Below are positions 52,111 through 62,200 of a stretch of DNA of 64,000 bases, one piece after another; the stretch's first letter is position 1; each line of letters opens with the position of its first letter. The notes below the pieces were generated by a model, which searched no databases, was not told the DNA's origin, and saw nothing but the letters and a program-made list of their open reading frames with translations. Made by a program: the position numbers and the translations under genes. Source of the stretch: Cryptosporidium bovis (lineage: Eukaryota > Apicomplexa > Conoidasida > Eucoccidiorida > Cryptosporidiidae); the NCBI GenBank assembly GCA_009768925.2, contig VHIT02000002.1, forward strand, positions 434,001 to 498,000, read 5' to 3'.

Positions 52111-53667
52111 ATGACAAAGAATATTCACATGAATAAAAATATAAACTGTAATAAAGATGAGTCGTTGAATTTAAAGCGAAATAGAAAAAGCTACTCACCA
52201 ATTGAAATATCTGATGATGAACTCGACCTCTACTCTGAAAAAGTTAAGAAAACGATAATTACTGACGAAAGTTCAGTACCGTTATATATGAATCAGTCAA
52301 AATATGAGAAAGTTTGTTCAAAAAAGCTAGAATTTAAATCGCTTTTTAGTGTATACTGTGAGAATCATCCCAAAAATACTGCATGGGTTATCAAAGATGC
52401 TTTAATTGCAAGTTACATCATCGATATTGATTGGATAGTTAATGAATTAAAAAGTGTGATAGGAGGGAACCTAATGGAAAATTTGCTCTTTATATCACAT
52501 GATGAGAATAATCAAGACTTTACAGTTTGCCCTAATGTAGATTATCCCATTTCAAGAAAGATTAATGCATATTTTCCGAGAATGAAAGTTCCATTTGGAG
52601 TTTTTCACTCTAAATTTATGCTTATTCACTTTGAAAATCCAACAAATATTTCTAAATCATTCATAAGATTTGTTATTACATCAGCAAATTTTATTGAAAG
52701 CGATTGGAGGAAAAAATCTCAAAGTATATGGGTTCAAGATTTTCCAAAAAAAAATACAAGTAAAGAAAACCAATGCGAATTTAAATGTTACCTCATAGAA
52801 TTCGTTCAATCAATTATTTCAGATATAACACTAAATAAAACTTGGACTGACATTATCGGTAGATTTGATTTTAATAACGCGACTGCAAAGCTTATTGGCA
52901 GTATTCCTGGCCATTTTAATGCTCAAAAAGAAAGATCCAAATGGGGTCATCTAAGGGTAAAGTCTGTATTAGAAGAAATTGAAAGAAAGAAAATTAATAA
53001 AGTTTCAGAAGAAGACAATACAGAAAGGCTTATAATGCAATTTTCAAGTATTGGTAGGATATCCGAAAAGTGGTTTTTTGAGGAATTTAGTTTGTCACTC
53101 CTTAAATCTATAAAAAATCATCCCCAAATAATTTTTCCTACAGTTGAACAAGTTGTTAATTCATTTGAAGGTATCAATGGCGGAGCATCACTCCCTACAA
53201 AAAAAATGTATATTGGCAAGCCTTGGATCAGGGGTTTATTGCACCGCTGGGGGAATGGCGATTTTAATAACCCTCTAGATCGTCTTATACCGCATCTAAA
53301 AACATTTCTAAACTATATACTTGACAATAATGGTATGCCCCAAATTATTTGGATAATACAAGGAAGTCATAACCTAAGTAATGCTGCATGGGGTCAACTA
53401 CAAAAAAAAACACAGTTTTGTATAAGGAATTATGAATTAGGTGTGCTGATTCACAAAGATATGTTCGATCACTTAAACCCTTGTGGCGTTTGTGAAAATG
53501 GATTTAAATACCCAAGATTTACTTGGTGGCCAAAAGATGGCAATATAGATACAATTAAAAATAAACGTCAACTTTCATTAAAAATATCTCTTCCTTTTAG
53601 TCTCCCCCCAAAACCATATAGTACTGAGGATTGCCCGTGGAATATCGAGTTACTAATTGATTCCTAA
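52111..53667 (+). CDS. TDP1: tyrosyl-DNA phosphodiesterase 1
   Basis: 518 residues from ATG 52111. Both HxK motifs are present: HSKFMLIHF (H166, K168) and PHLKTF (H395, K397), followed by GSHNLSNAAWG, the TDP1 counterpart of SANLSKAAWG. FVITSANFIESDW and WGHLRVKSVL also match. The N-terminal ~60 residues are disordered. It removes topoisomerase I-derived 3' adducts. The final 15 bases overlap the end of the convergent coiled-coil gene. Confidence 0.95.
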   Translation: MTKNIHMNKNINCNKDESLNLKRNRKSYSPIEISDDELDLYSEKVKKTIITDESSVPLYMNQSKYEKVCSKKLEFKSLFSVYCENHPKNTAWVIKDALIASYIIDIDWIVNELKSVIGGNLMENLLFISHDENNQDFTVCPNVDYPISRKINAYFPRMKVPFGVFHSKFMLIHFENPTNISKSFIRFVITSANFIESDWRKKSQSIWVQDFPKKNTSKENQCEFKCYLIEFVQSIISDITLNKTWTDIIGRFDFNNATAKLIGSIPGHFNAQKERSKWGHLRVKSVLEEIERKKINKVSEEDNTERLIMQFSSIGRISEKWFFEEFSLSLLKSIKNHPQIIFPTVEQVVNSFEGINGGASLPTKKMYIGKPWIRGLLHRWGNGDFNNPLDRLIPHLKTFLNYILDNNGMPQIIWIIQGSHNLSNAAWGQLQKKTQFCIRNYELGVLIHKDMFDHLNPCGVCENGFKYPRFTWWPKDGNIDTIKNKRQLSLKISLPFSLPPKPYSTEDCPWNIELLIDS

Positions 53668-54270
53668 GTACACTCTTAGTTTGTCATTTTCCTCAATTAA
53701 TGTTTTTATATCCCTTTTATAAATATCCAATAGGAGCTTGTGCTTGCACTTTTCATTCTCACCTCTCTCCTGAATATCACTGCATTCATTGCGATTCGTT
53801 ATGTCTCTAGTTAAACTTGAATTTAAGAGAGACCTCCATAAACACAAATTATTATTTGATAGTTTTGGCTTCTGAATATCCGTGTTTATTTCTTCATGAA
53901 TAAAACACTCTGATTTTCTTTCATTATCAGATAATTTACGTTGAACACTACTTATATGTATTTCAGGATCTCTTAAAGTAGTTTCATAACGTTCAAGCTT
54001 AGCTAACAATTCTTGAATTAATTCTTCACGTCGCTTAAGTTCTTCCAGCACTCTCTCAAATTCATTCAGTTCAAAATAAGGATATTTTTCTTTAATTTCC
54101 TTGGTTTTATCCTCATTAAACGCAAAACTAGGTTCGAAATACTTTGAACATATAGATTCAACTATATTAAAATTTCCAGATTTCAGCAAACCTAGTTCCC
54201 TCCTTATTTTATACTGTTCCAAAATGAAAAAGCCATAATTAATGTCGTTTTTCTCATGTTCGATACTCAT
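53653..54270 (-). CDS. coiled-coil protein, unknown
   Basis: 205 residues from ATG 54270. Residues ~63-100 (FELNEFERVLEELKRREELI, QELLAKLERYETTLRD) and the C-terminal 30 residues (LLLDIYKRDIKTLIEENDKL) form probable coiled coils. The middle is disordered. There is no signal peptide or domain I recognise. It ends inside the TDP1 coding region on the opposite strand. Confidence 0.65.
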   Translation of the reverse strand: MSIEHEKNDINYGFFILEQYKIRRELGLLKSGNFNIVESICSKYFEPSFAFNEDKTKEIKEKYPYFELNEFERVLEELKRREELIQELLAKLERYETTLRDPEIHISSVQRKLSDNERKSECFIHEEINTDIQKPKLSNNNLCLWRSLLNSSLTRDITNRNECSDIQERGENEKCKHKLLLDIYKRDIKTLIEENDKLRVYLGIN

Positions 54271-54424
54271 ATATTCAATTATACACTTTTTAAATCAGAA
54301 CAATAATAAAACCACAATTTATAATAGAAAACCTCAAAAACAGATCCCGCACCATATTTAAGTACATATATAAATTTCTTTTTTATTGCACTAGGATTAA
54401 ATTTAGGCAGTAATAATCAAATCT

Positions 54425-54846
54425 ATGGTAAGTTTTAGATTATATTCACAAATATGCCCCTATAATTCTCGATTTGAATTCTAAACAATTTATAGGCTTC
54501 CAATATTCAAAACAAAATTAAACCTCTGTTTGATAGGGTACTCGTTCAGAGGGTCAAACCAGAAATAATTACAAAAAGTGGAATATTTATTCCCGAAACT
54601 GTATACAGAAGTTCATCTGTTATTAAAGCCAGAGTTCTTTCAATTGGGAGTGGTAGATTCAATAGATTCACAGGTCAAAATGTAAAATTGTCCGTGAAGC
54701 CAGGTGATGTTGTATTAGCCCCTAAATACGGGGGTGTCAGCATACAATCTATATCGAAAATAGTTGGAGGTGAAGAAGACTTGTCAGAATTAATAATGTA
54801 CAAAGAGGACGAATTATTGGGGATTGTTGAAGAAAAGAATGATTAA
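54425..54846 (+). CDS. CPN10: co-chaperonin Cpn10 (HSPE1), two exons, mitosomal
   Basis: Exon 1 is the ATG alone (54425-54427). A 68-base intron (GTAAGT...TTTATAG) follows, and exon 2 is 54496-54846. The product (117 residues) reads MASNIQNKIKPLFDRVLVQR, and has the mobile loop (VKPEIITKSGIFIPETVYRS), GDVVLAPKYGG and DELLGIVEE, as in GroES/Cpn10. An insert of about ten residues near EEDLSELIMY departs from the norm. Cryptosporidium keeps a relict mitosome with Cpn60. No cleavable presequence is apparent, as is usual for Cpn10. Confidence 0.9.
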
Positions 54847-54870
54847 AAAGCACTATTGAAGTATATTTTT

Positions 54871-56073
54871 TTATTTAACACCAGGAATCAATATATTTTC
54901 TAAGTACCTATATTGTTCTGCCGTGACCTCACTTGAAATATTAGAATATTTGCTTTGATCCCTCTCGTATTCTTTTATTTTGTTGATGTCCATTGCCTCA
55001 AAAAAGTATGCCTTGGATTTAAAAATGTCATCAGAACTAATTCCCAATAGAACACATAGTTCTTTTATCCATTCAACTATTTCATTCGTACATTTATACG
55101 AAAGTTCCTGGCTTTTTACTTTTCTCTCTAATATTTTCAACAAAGTTTCTATAAACAACTTGATGCGACTAATATATTTTTTATATGTAGAATTCTTTTT
55201 TATTATTCTAATCAATGTAACTATATCGTTAATTTTTAACTGTCTATTTTTTTCATCTTTGTTCTTATTTTTGGGACAGGAAATAGTAGCAAATACTTTA
55301 AACTGATTTGCGTTACAACCTTTTTTTGAATAACAAATTAATTCAAATAATGGTAATGTGTTATTCTTTCCCAAAAGAAATATATCAGATACGTATTCCA
55401 GTCCTTGAGTTTTATCTTTTTCAATTGTTCTAAAAAAATATATCGAGTGACTTTTACTTTCTCTAGTTAGATTCCAGTCTGAAATAACTTTCGGTGATTC
55501 TTCTTTGTTTGCATTAAATATACTATCCATATTTAAGTCAATAACTAAGTCGTAATTTTTTTGGATATACTGAAGAAAAAACTCAAAATTTAACTTCTGC
55601 TTATTTTCGTTATTAGAAGCACATTCTATTTTTCCTATTGGTTTAAAATTCCCATAAACTATTATTTTTTTCTGGTAAGAAGCTAAAGTATCCATTTCAT
55701 CAATCATTATAACTTTACTACCTTGATTTAACTCTTTAGATTTGAAACTTATACCCCTTGTTGAAGATATGAATGTATTATTATTCTTCATACTTGAAAT
55801 AGGGAGATGTGTTAACATTTCCACAACTTCCTCGCAGTTTTCGCATGTACTAGCCTTCCCCTTAACAATATCAAAAGTGGAAACATCAACACATCCTTTG
55901 AACCACTTACAACCAATAACTCGAGGTCTTAAATCCTCATCCTCACTATTTCCTATTGAATTTTTTGTGTTTTCTCCAAGAGAATTTACGAATAGTCTCT
56001 TAAAAGTTGTACTACTTACAAAAAGAACACAAAACAGCAGGATAAATATAATACTAAGTCGATCTGGATTCAT
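54871..56073 (-). CDS. secreted protein, unknown
   Basis: 400 residues from ATG 56073. The signal peptide is MNPDRLSIIFILLFCVLFVS. A basic-then-polar region, a C-x2-C pair (STCENCEE) and further cysteines (GCKWFKGCVDV, CYSKKGCNANQ) suggest disulphides. Several N-glycosylation sequons occur (NNT, NLT, NST, NIS). There is no membrane span or GPI signal. No family is recognised; it is probably specific to the genus. An AGGCGCCA site lies upstream at 56139-56146. Confidence 0.75.
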   Translation of the reverse strand: MNPDRLSIIFILLFCVLFVSSTTFKRLFVNSLGENTKNSIGNSEDEDLRPRVIGCKWFKGCVDVSTFDIVKGKASTCENCEEVVEMLTHLPISSMKNNNTFISSTRGISFKSKELNQGSKVIMIDEMDTLASYQKKIIVYGNFKPIGKIECASNNENKQKLNFEFFLQYIQKNYDLVIDLNMDSIFNANKEESPKVISDWNLTRESKSHSIYFFRTIEKDKTQGLEYVSDIFLLGKNNTLPLFELICYSKKGCNANQFKVFATISCPKNKNKDEKNRQLKINDIVTLIRIIKKNSTYKKYISRIKLFIETLLKILERKVKSQELSYKCTNEIVEWIKELCVLLGISSDDIFKSKAYFFEAMDINKIKEYERDQSKYSNISSEVTAEQYRYLENILIPGVK

Positions 56074-56504
56074 TATAAACTAAAATTCAGATTTGCCTGC
56101 AAACCCGTGAACTTGCAATAGTGTGATATCTAATAATTAGGCGCCATGAACCTCCTGACAATTAAGAATCGTTTTCAGATCGAGTCGATTTGAATTCAGC
56201 CGTAAATCCGAGTACAGTCATTCAGAGCCATATCACAGTAATAGAATAAGAGTTAAACAAGATGTTTGAACTGTATACTACTGCTAATTCAACGACAAGA
56301 TTAAATACTCGAAAATATATTAGTTTCATCTAAAAAAGTGAACTACGAATAGAGTTCTCCTCATTAAATTAAAATTATTCTAGACGAAAATCAACAAACC
56401 AAAACTAAAAAGTTAAGCTTATCAAAAAGATCAACTTTTACACCTTTCAATAAACAATCCTCTTTATTAAAATAGCAAAATCTTGTCTCAAATAAGAAGA
56501 CTAT
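56074..56504. promoter_or_regulatory. upstream region of the secreted-protein gene / RPL22 3' flank
   Basis: 431 bases. AGGCGCCA (56139-56146) is the closest full match to the E2F-type palindrome in the window. No gene is seen. Confidence 0.4.
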
Positions 56505-56852
56505 TTACTCTTCACCACCCTCGTTACTAATGTTAAAGTATCTTATTTCATATGAACCTTTGCTGGTAGCAACTACACGCAAAAAGTCACGTATTTGTTG
56601 TTTTTTCAAGTATTTTTTCGTCAAGTACTTTAGATATCTCTTAGACATTGGTACTTCACTCAACACCGTAATTCTACCCTTTTGACGAGAAATCTGTATT
56701 TTTGTTCCCAACTGACCACATCTTCCATCCACCTTTATCCTGTCATGGAAAAACTTTTCAAGCCCCGAGGCATCAATAATGTTATCCTGCATAGGAGCAG
56801 TACAATCAACAATGAAACGCTGAGTTCTATGTGCTTTTGCTGTTGGAGCCAT
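56505..56852 (-). CDS. RPL22: 60S ribosomal protein L22 (eL22)
   Basis: 115 residues from ATG 56852. The sequence [36 protein letters not shown] and [20 protein letters not shown] is eL22 from end to end, with the acidic tail NEGGEE that the family has. Length is standard (about 115-128). CGTCTC words at 57080-57085 and GGCGCC at 57215-57220 lie upstream. Confidence 0.97.
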   Translation of the reverse strand: MAPTAKAHRTQRFIVDCTAPMQDNIIDASGLEKFFHDRIKVDGRCGQLGTKIQISRQKGRITVLSEVPMSKRYLKYLTKKYLKKQQIRDFLRVVATSKGSYEIRYFNISNEGGEE

Positions 56853-57547
56853 TCTGGAAGTTTAACGAAAAAAATTCAAAATATATGCGAACTAGTATCT
56901 CAAATAAAACCCTCACCAAAGAGTTGTATAAAGTATTATAACCAAGGTATTAATGGTTGAAAATAGTGCAAACTCGCTATTGTTGAAATTTCCACCAAAA
57001 TCTCGTCGCAAGTTAAATACGTCAAAATTGTTTTCTGTTATAGCAAAAAATATATTAGCCGCAAATTTGTTTACCTTCTCGTCTCCCTATTTTTGTAATT
57101 GACTCCGTCACCTTATTTTGTGATTTTTCCTATTGATTTGATTTCAATTACCTATGTTTTAAAATAGTAAAAACAAATTTTGTGTAGACATATGCGTGAC
57201 GATACCATATTACAGGCGCCAAACAATTATCTTAACTACTAAATTCTATATGAGGGAAATATGGAGATTCTTACTTTTTGAGATTGTGAAAGATTCCTTT
57301 AAAAACCAATAATTATTGAATTTTCAGATCTGATATTAACGTATATAAACAGCATATGGGTTTGCATATGGACACTTCTGTTAAATGTTGGTTTAGGTCA
57401 AATTTAATGAATTGTCGAGTACTCCTGAAAGCTTAAGGGAAGAAGGCCATTTCAACAGTCATCTTGAAATATAGTTAAAGGTGATTCAAATATCTGTTAT
57501 ATAAACTATAATTGCAGTTATAATATTTCTACTAATCTAATTCCGAG
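56853..57547. promoter_or_regulatory. divergent promoter region between RPL22 and eIF5
   Basis: 695 bases with no gene recognised. TCTCGTCTCC (57077-57086) and GGCGCC (57215-57220) are present. Short AT-rich stretches fill the rest. Confidence 0.45.
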
Positions 57548-58918
57548 ATGTTGAACATACCAAGTACAGTTGACGATCCTAATTATCGTTATAAAATGCC
57601 AAAGTTGGTTTCAAAAATAGAAGGTCGCGGAAATGGAATTCGTACGAAAATTGTTAATATGGCAGATATTGCTAGGTCACTAAAAAGGCCACCAGCATAT
57701 CCCACTAAATTCTTTGGGTGTGAATTAGGTGCACTAAGCAAGTGGGAAGATAAGGAAGAAAGGAGTATTGTAAATGGAGCTCACCAACAAAACGACCTTC
57801 AAAAATTAATGGACAAATTTATCCAGATGTATGTTCTTTGCCCAAGTTGTGAGCTTCCAGAAATTGACATTGTTGTCAAAAAAGAACGTGTTAGTTGTAA
57901 ATGTAATGCTTGTGGGCATATTGGTGCATTAGATAATAATCACAAAATAACGACATATATTTCCAAGAACCCCCCTGGAGGAGTTGAAAGTACCATGGGA
58001 AGCAAAAGCAAAAAGGAACGCAAGGAAAAGGAAAAAGAACGTAGTTCCGAAAATAATGCAAATATTAATCCAATTCATTCCGACGAAAAGTGTTCTAAAC
58101 ACAAACAAAAAAAAAGTAGTAAGAAAGGCAGCAAGAAATCAGCAAATGAAGTAGACATTCTTGAAAAAGACGTCCTTACATTTGATAGTCCTGAAATTTC
58201 CGATGTAATAGAGCGACTTACCAACTTTATAATTAGAAATTCTGAGAAAATGACTCCAGACGACTTTTTTTCTGAACTACGTGTACTTCAAGTTTCCCAA
58301 GATTTTGACGAACATATGCGACTATTGGTTTTGCTAGCCTCATTTTTTGGACTAAATGATGTTATTGACCCTACTTCATTTAAGTTAAGAATCCCTTATA
58401 TTTCTAGAGTCATTGAAGGCTCATTGAGATCTACTTCCATCATTTCAGTATTTGAAACCTATTGCGTTGAAAAGAACCCAAGTACCCTACTAACCTACCC
58501 ATATTTATTGCAACAGCTGTATGACGCCGATATTTTGTCTGAGAAGTCCATCTTGAGATATTACCAGAAGGAAGCCCCTACACCATGGAATTCAGGATGT
58601 TCAACCCAGGACACATTTGAAAAGGCTAAAAAGTCGTGTGAACCCTTTATTAATTGGTTGCTTGATGGCAGTGTTGATGGGTCAGAACAAAGTGATGAAT
58701 ACGAAGAGGATATTAACTCTGATATAGACGGGGATGATTCACTATCACCAAATAAAAATCCAAACATAAAAGTTAAAAGTCTAAATCTCACCGAGATTGC
58801 AGACGGCAATGAGGCTGACTTCCCTGACTCTGAGAGTGAGGTGGACTCTTCTCTTACTAAGGAAGATCAAACTCCGTCAAAAGATGGAGACTCTGACATC
58901 GATATTGATAATATTTAG
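57548..58918 (+). CDS. EIF5: translation initiation factor eIF5
   Basis: 456 residues from ATG 57548. The N-terminal GAP domain (MLNIPSTVDDPNYRYKMPKL, VEGRGNGI-like IEGRGNGIRTKIVNM) carries the arginine finger region. The zinc ribbon is C-x2-C (LCPSCELPE) with CKCNACGHIG. A Lys-rich linker leads to the C-terminal W2/HEAT domain (VLLASFFGLNDVIDPTSF) ending in acidic repeats (ESEVDSSLTKEDQ). eIF5 is the GTPase activator for eIF2 during start-codon selection. The linker is unusually lysine-rich. Confidence 0.95.
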   Translation: MLNIPSTVDDPNYRYKMPKLVSKIEGRGNGIRTKIVNMADIARSLKRPPAYPTKFFGCELGALSKWEDKEERSIVNGAHQQNDLQKLMDKFIQMYVLCPSCELPEIDIVVKKERVSCKCNACGHIGALDNNHKITTYISKNPPGGVESTMGSKSKKERKEKEKERSSENNANINPIHSDEKCSKHKQKKSSKKGSKKSANEVDILEKDVLTFDSPEISDVIERLTNFIIRNSEKMTPDDFFSELRVLQVSQDFDEHMRLLVLLASFFGLNDVIDPTSFKLRIPYISRVIEGSLRSTSIISVFETYCVEKNPSTLLTYPYLLQQLYDADILSEKSILRYYQKEAPTPWNSGCSTQDTFEKAKKSCEPFINWLLDGSVDGSEQSDEYEEDINSDIDGDDSLSPNKNPNIKVKSLNLTEIADGNEADFPDSESEVDSSLTKEDQTPSKDGDSDIDIDNI

Positions 58919-59216
58919 ATTAATGTGAAGAAAATTCACCTTTCAATTTTTTGATAGTAAAAATTGGACTTGTTTACCCTAACCTTTCATCCATTTTTGT
59001 TAATTTAATCTCTTTCATGAAGCGTGATATTAGTTTTTTCAAACCTCTTTCTTTTATATTTTTGCGTCAATAGTTCCTTCTTGCGAGCACCTAACTACGA
59101 GTTTGTCGAGATGATCTTATATTTAGCGCGAAATTAGGGGCACTGTCAAGAAATGCCAAATTTTTGTTGAAGAAAACTTTTCATTTGTAACTAATTTCTA
59201 AATAATTTGAGTATTA

Positions 59217-62200
59217 ATGGAGTCAGATGAAGTTAAGGATACGCAGGATGGTTCTGGGAGCTCTGACTTTTTCTCTATTCAATTTAGAGAATACCTTCCA
59301 AAAGAAAAATGTACACCTACGACCTGGAATGATGTTATTCGAGTAAGACTGCAATATGAGTTTACAAATCTTGTTTCAGTATTTGTTCTATCTAAAGATG
59401 AAAAAATGGCTTTTGAATCACAAAACAAACTTCAGAGAATTGTATTTGAGATATTATCAGCTGTCTTGCATCATGAAGATATCAATTCAACATTAGCTAT
59501 TGAATTTCTAGAAAATGGTTCGATTGTATCCTATTTGAAAATATGTAAGTTACTAGGATATGATTTTGTGGGTAAGAATGATTTGGATACCGATGAAATA
59601 TCCAGTATTGAAATAAAAAATGAATTCAAAGATTTTTTATTTGATTCAAAAGATAACACAAACGAAAAATTACCTTCTTTCACCAACTATATTGAGAAAT
59701 TCATAACACCGTTTATAATGGATGTAGCTTGGCTCATACAAATGAGCTACAATGAAACTCAAAGTTACTTTAACCCAAAATGGGTTGAATTTATGACTAG
59801 ACTTTGCAGGGGTAATATCACTTCTAAGGAAAGGCCTCTACCTTCAATACCAAAGAGCGTGAAGTTAATAAACATCAAAGATATAGTTTTTTACTTAGAT
59901 TTGGGTAAAACAGATAATATGGGCATTACTGACTCTTTAATATCACGAAATTTCAGACTCCAGCAAAAATACGTAAGAGAGAGAACAAGAGTTTGTTTTA
60001 CGGTGGATTCATTTGCCACTCAGAGAGAATGTCTTAAGGGGTTTTCAATATTAGCCATGTTAATAAAAATATATTTTGACCAATCTTTTTACTTATCTGA
60101 CTTTGATAATTTATCAAATATAAATGGCATGCTTGATACTAAAAGTGATGTAAACCTAGATACTGACTCTCTATCAAAGTGTGGGAGTGAAGATAATATT
60201 GAATTAAATTTTACCAATAATAAATTTGAAATAGTTTCTATTTGGAATGTTATCTTAAGATATGACTTGTCGATTCAGAGAAGCATTGGTATTGTTTTTG
60301 AGGTCTTTATTTCATTTTGTTCAAATCTTTCTGATTCGAACAAAAATTCATTTGAGTTGTTTAACAACAAACTCTTTACCTCACTAAAGTGTATACTAGA
60401 AATTTTCCCGAGGAAAATTGTTTCAAAATCATATTTAATATTTATCGAATATTTTTCTGATGTTTACAATTTACTTAAACAAAATTCTATGAAAAATGAT
60501 AACAATACTGAAGTTAACTTTGGAAATGAAAAATATTACCATTCTCCTTGGTTAGTTAACAATCAAAACGAAATTGGGGATGTTCTTAATTTATCATTCT
60601 TTATTCTATCATCGGTTTTAATTAAAATGGATTATATTAATTTCAACGGTCACTTTAAGCAAAAACTAATAGAATGGGATGAATTATTTTGGAGTTCCAA
60701 TGAATACAAAAATAAAGACGAAGAAATTTACAATGAAAAGAAACAAAATAAGGAAATCACCTCCGAATTCATACCTTTAACTACCCTAATTAACATCAAA
60801 GAAGCATACCAATATTATCACCTGGTTTTCAATACACAACTTAATAACGAAAGACCAGTTGAAACTGGTTCACCTATTGAGTTAGTTTTAAAGGAAATAT
60901 TAAAATTCGAGGGAAATCAAATTTATGAAATAAACTTTAACGATATTTTGTTCATTCTTTCAGATTTTATGAATTTACCTTCAATATTGTTTGCAAATGC
61001 ATACTTTATTTGTAACTTTCGAAAAGATGAAGAAATAGAAAGTTGTGTGTTCAACTATTATAAACGAATTTCAAATGATTTTGAATTTCTGAGGGAAATA
61101 ACAGATAAAACATTTCTACCAATATGTGTTTTCAAGACTTCAAGTTTAATTGTCAAAGAAAAGCTAATCAAAATATTAAGTGAATTAAAAGTACACTTGA
61201 ATGACTATGAACATTGTTTTGAAAAATATTCAGCAATTTATCACGAGTTTTGTTCATTAATGGACTGGGTTGAGAAATATTGTAGTTATTATTTATTTAA
61301 GAATTATCCTGAAATTATTCCTCTAGTATTTGATATAATAATTAAATTCATGGACATTCACAAAAAAAATTCAAATGGCTTAAATGATGATCCCAAACAC
61401 ATAACAAATTTTCAAAGAACTCCGACTGATATTTTATTTGATATTTCAACAAATGTATTATTTCCTGCAATTTCTTTCCTTCCGAGAACTCCATTGGTAC
61501 CTGAAATGCTCGAAAATTCATTATTCAATAAACTCGGATTAAATTATCGCTATAAGATTTATAGGAAGTTAATTACCAACAGCTATAATAAATATCCAAT
61601 GAATTATCAGTGGATTTATACTAGAAAGTTGCTCTCAAAACACTTAAAGGGAGTTACAAGAGACATTCTAACATATAAAAGTGAAACGAAAAACTCAAAT
61701 GATACATTCAAAATACCTCCAACTCCAATAAGGCTTTTAGTTTCAAACATCATTAGTTTAAGTTATACAAACCCACTTGTTGTCTGTGACATAGTTATTA
61801 ACCAATGCAATATTTATGACAATATGATTCCACTATTAATTGAAATAGTTGGTGAAAATATCGATGAAATTACTCTTGACATAATGGTGTTTACAATAAT
61901 TAACTTCATACTTTCGAGAGAATCATCCGATATTAACTCTTATTTAAGAAGCAGAGATATTAATAATTCAAAATTGGGCCCTGGTGGAATTGCAAGATTT
62001 GTAGCCTTGTTGTTCTCTAAGAGAAGGGTTCCAAAAGATGTGGCTTGCAACTTTATTCATACAATTATGTACAGAATTGATGAAACGCTTGAAGGAATTG
62101 AACACAAATGTAGTATACCTACAAGTATATCAGATATTGTATTTTGGAAACAGTTCGTGGAAATTGTGCTCTCTACACCAATTGTTGATATATCGGTTTT

